The position numbers were made by a program, and so were the translations under genes. The notes under the pieces are model-generated. The model did no database searches. It saw only the letters and a list, made by a program, of their open reading frames with translations, and was not told where the DNA came from. Positions 62,751 through 64,000 of a stretch of DNA of 64,000 nt are shown in pieces. Source of the stretch: Rosettibacter sp037481715 (GTDB taxonomy: Bacteria > Bacteroidota > Ignavibacteria > Ignavibacteriales > Melioribacteraceae); the NCBI GenBank assembly GCA_037481715.1, contig JBBFLD010000001.1, positions 62,001 to 126,000 of the forward strand, read 5' to 3'. How positions within the stretch are numbered: position 1 is the stretch's first letter; every line of letters begins with the position of its first letter.

Positions 62751-63154
62751 TTTAAAAATTCTCCGCTAAATGAAAATGGAATTAGTTCATTCAATATGAA
62801 AGTTTTTAATTCACCTTTTTGATTGACTAAAATAACTTTTAAGTCTTTCCCGCATAAGTCCAAAAGAACTTGACGACATGCGCCACATGGGGGACAAAAA
62901 TCTTCAGCATCACTTGCAATTGCAATTGAATCAAATTTTCTTTCACCATCAAGAATAGCTTGAAATACAGCAGTTCTTTCAGCGCATATTGTTAAGCTGT
63001 AAGATGAAGTTTCTATGTTTGCACCAAGATAAATTTTTCCAGATTCTGTTAGAAGTGCAGCACCAACATGAAAATATGAATATGTGGGTAATCCTTTAGA
63101 TTTTGCTTCTACTGCTTTTTTGGCAAGTTCTTCAGGAGTTATCATTCTTTCCAT
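62747..63154 (-). CDS. cdd: Cytidine deaminase
   Basis: 135 residues, the short tetrameric type. The zinc-binding motifs are ICAERTAVFQAI near 57 and CPPCGACRQVL near 90; HVGAALLTESGKIYLGANIE precedes them. It converts cytidine to uridine. It overlaps tdk and heads the nucleoside salvage operon, unless the cation transporter upstream belongs to the same transcript. Confidence 0.95.
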   Translation of the reverse strand: MERMITPEELAKKAVEAKSKGLPTYSYFHVGAALLTESGKIYLGANIETSSYSLTICAERTAVFQAILDGERKFDSIAIASDAEDFCPPCGACRQVLLDLCGKDLKVILVNQKGELKTFILNELIPFSFSGEFLK

Positions 63155-63207
63155 AATTTTTATTTCAAAAATAAGTGATAAACATTAGAAAAAAAATTTT
63201 AAAAATT

Positions 63208-64000
63208 TTACTGCATGTAAATAGGGTCGCCTAAATATTTTTTTGAACCCCATTCGAAATTTATGGACTTTTCTTCTTTTCTAAATTCACACTTTTTGAG
63301 ATCACAAAATTTACAAACTTCTTCTTTGCAATAATCCATATGAATTCTTACACTGACTAATGGAAATTTAGACTGTAATAAATCTTCCACAAATTCTTCT
63401 TCATGATGTGATTCTTTAATTGTAAAATAAAAGGGAAGTATTAAATGAAAATCAACAAAAATTATTTCACCAGATTTCCAGAAACGAAGATGATGAATAT
63501 CAATCCAATATTCACGTTTGTTTTGTGTAAGTAAATCTGAAATTGTATTCAAAATTTCTAAATCGGTTTTATTCATCAAACCGCCAAAAGATTCTCTGAT
63601 TAATTTGTAACCTGTGAATAAAATATTCAGTGCAACTGCAATTGCTATTAGTGGATCAAGAGTAACATAATTTGTTATCAAAACTAAAATCAATCCTGCA
63701 ACAACTCCAAGACTTGTATATGAATCAGTTAAAACATGTTTACCATCAGCAACAAGTGTTAATGAATTTGTTGATTTGCCCTTTTTAATTAAATAAAAAC
63801 CAAGCAATAAATTAATAATTCCTGCAGTCGCAATAATTGTAGTCCCAATATCAAGTTGTTCAGGTAAAATTCCAGTCAAAATATTTTTAACAGAATTATA
63901 AATAATTGCAAATGCAGCAATAATGATTAATAAGCCTTCCAATCCGGCAGAAAAAAATTCAATCTTTCCATAACCAAAAAGATGAGTTTCATCTGCTGGT
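63208..64000 (-). CDS. Cation diffusion facilitator family transporter (5' truncated by window)
   Basis: The frame is open to the right edge. The visible 264 residues begin within the conserved PADETHLFGYGKIEFFSAGLEG, the region joining helices 2 and 3 in CDF proteins. They continue with about four membrane helices (KHVLTDSYTSLGVVAGL holds the second metal-site acidic residues) and a cytoplasmic metal-binding domain (IHHLRFWKSGEIIFVDFHLILP). An unusual C-terminal CKEEVCKFCDLKKCEF cysteine cluster may bind metal. Such proteins export zinc, iron or manganese; the metal is not known. Confidence 0.9.
   Translation of the reverse strand, partial: PADETHLFGYGKIEFFSAGLEGLLIIIAAFAIIYNSVKNILTGILPEQLDIGTTIIATAGIINLLLGFYLIKKGKSTNSLTLVADGKHVLTDSYTSLGVVAGLILVLITNYVTLDPLIAIAVALNILFTGYKLIRESFGGLMNKTDLEILNTISDLLTQNKREYWIDIHHLRFWKSGEIIFVDFHLILPFYFTIKESHHEEEFVEDLLQSKFPLVSVRIHMDYCKEEVCKFCDLKKCEFRKEEKSINFEWGSKKYLGDPIYMQ

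Overview
The window is a strongly A+T-rich, gene-dense chromosomal segment from a member of the Bacteroidota/Chlorobi group, most likely an Ignavibacteria-type (Melioribacter/Ignavibacterium-like) organism. The lineage call rests on type IX secretion C-terminal domains carrying the N-Y-P-N-P-F-N-P signature, a PorV/PorQ-type outer-membrane protein, a TonB-dependent receptor with a carboxypeptidase-like N-terminal domain, weak Shine-Dalgarno use at many starts, and a few promoters of the TTTG/TAnnTTTG type. This is inference from sequence features, not from a marker-gene tree. No CRISPR array, phage or transposase was found.

Layout. 1-5018: tail of an esterase, an alanine/sodium symporter, a tricorn-like S41 protease and tRNA-Leu(CAA). 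5322-31428: an accessory locus that reads as a beta-1,4-galactan/galactose utilisation system. It has a LacI-type regulator, an SSS-family sugar symporter, a 72-residue membrane protein, galactokinase, galactose-1-phosphate uridylyltransferase and a GH2 beta-galactosidase with an inserted LamG-like domain. A second transcription unit follows: parvulin foldase, TonB receptor, 1162-residue surface protein, PorV-like protein, modular binding protein, GH53 endo-galactanase and a clan GH-A hydrolase. Three near-identical operator sites (TGCAATCGTTTG core) lie before lacI, before the gal operon and before the receptor operon, and tie the locus into one regulon. The receptor operon also has a leader of about 390 nt with mutually exclusive hairpins.

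31463-41642: plus-strand housekeeping genes: purC, DUF971, pgsA, pgpA (apparently with an ATT start), cinA, thpR, recA, recX, guaB (behind a possible attenuator), a glycosyltransferase and purD. 41643-48243: a tight minus-strand array of prsW, nadD, a restriction endonuclease broken by an in-frame stop, its intact DNA methyltransferase, a DUF2279/YfiM-like protein, an NtrC-type response regulator and a HIT protein. 48370-55786: the DUF177-rpmF-plsX-fabH-fabD-DUF3109-fabG-acpP-fabF-rnc lipid cluster. 55930-60006: gcvP, a CoA-binding protein and rsmE. 59990-64000 (minus): a nucleoside salvage group (purine nucleoside phosphorylase, CNT transporter, tdk, cdd) and a truncated cation-efflux gene.

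Proposed working of the accessory locus (inference). A secreted GH53 enzyme held at the surface by type IX secretion cuts galactan. The modular binding protein and 1162-residue protein capture chains, the TonB receptor imports oligomers, the GH2 and GH-A enzymes release galactose in the periplasm, the SSS symporter brings it in, and GalK/GalT feed it to metabolism. LacI senses a sugar and relieves all three promoters.
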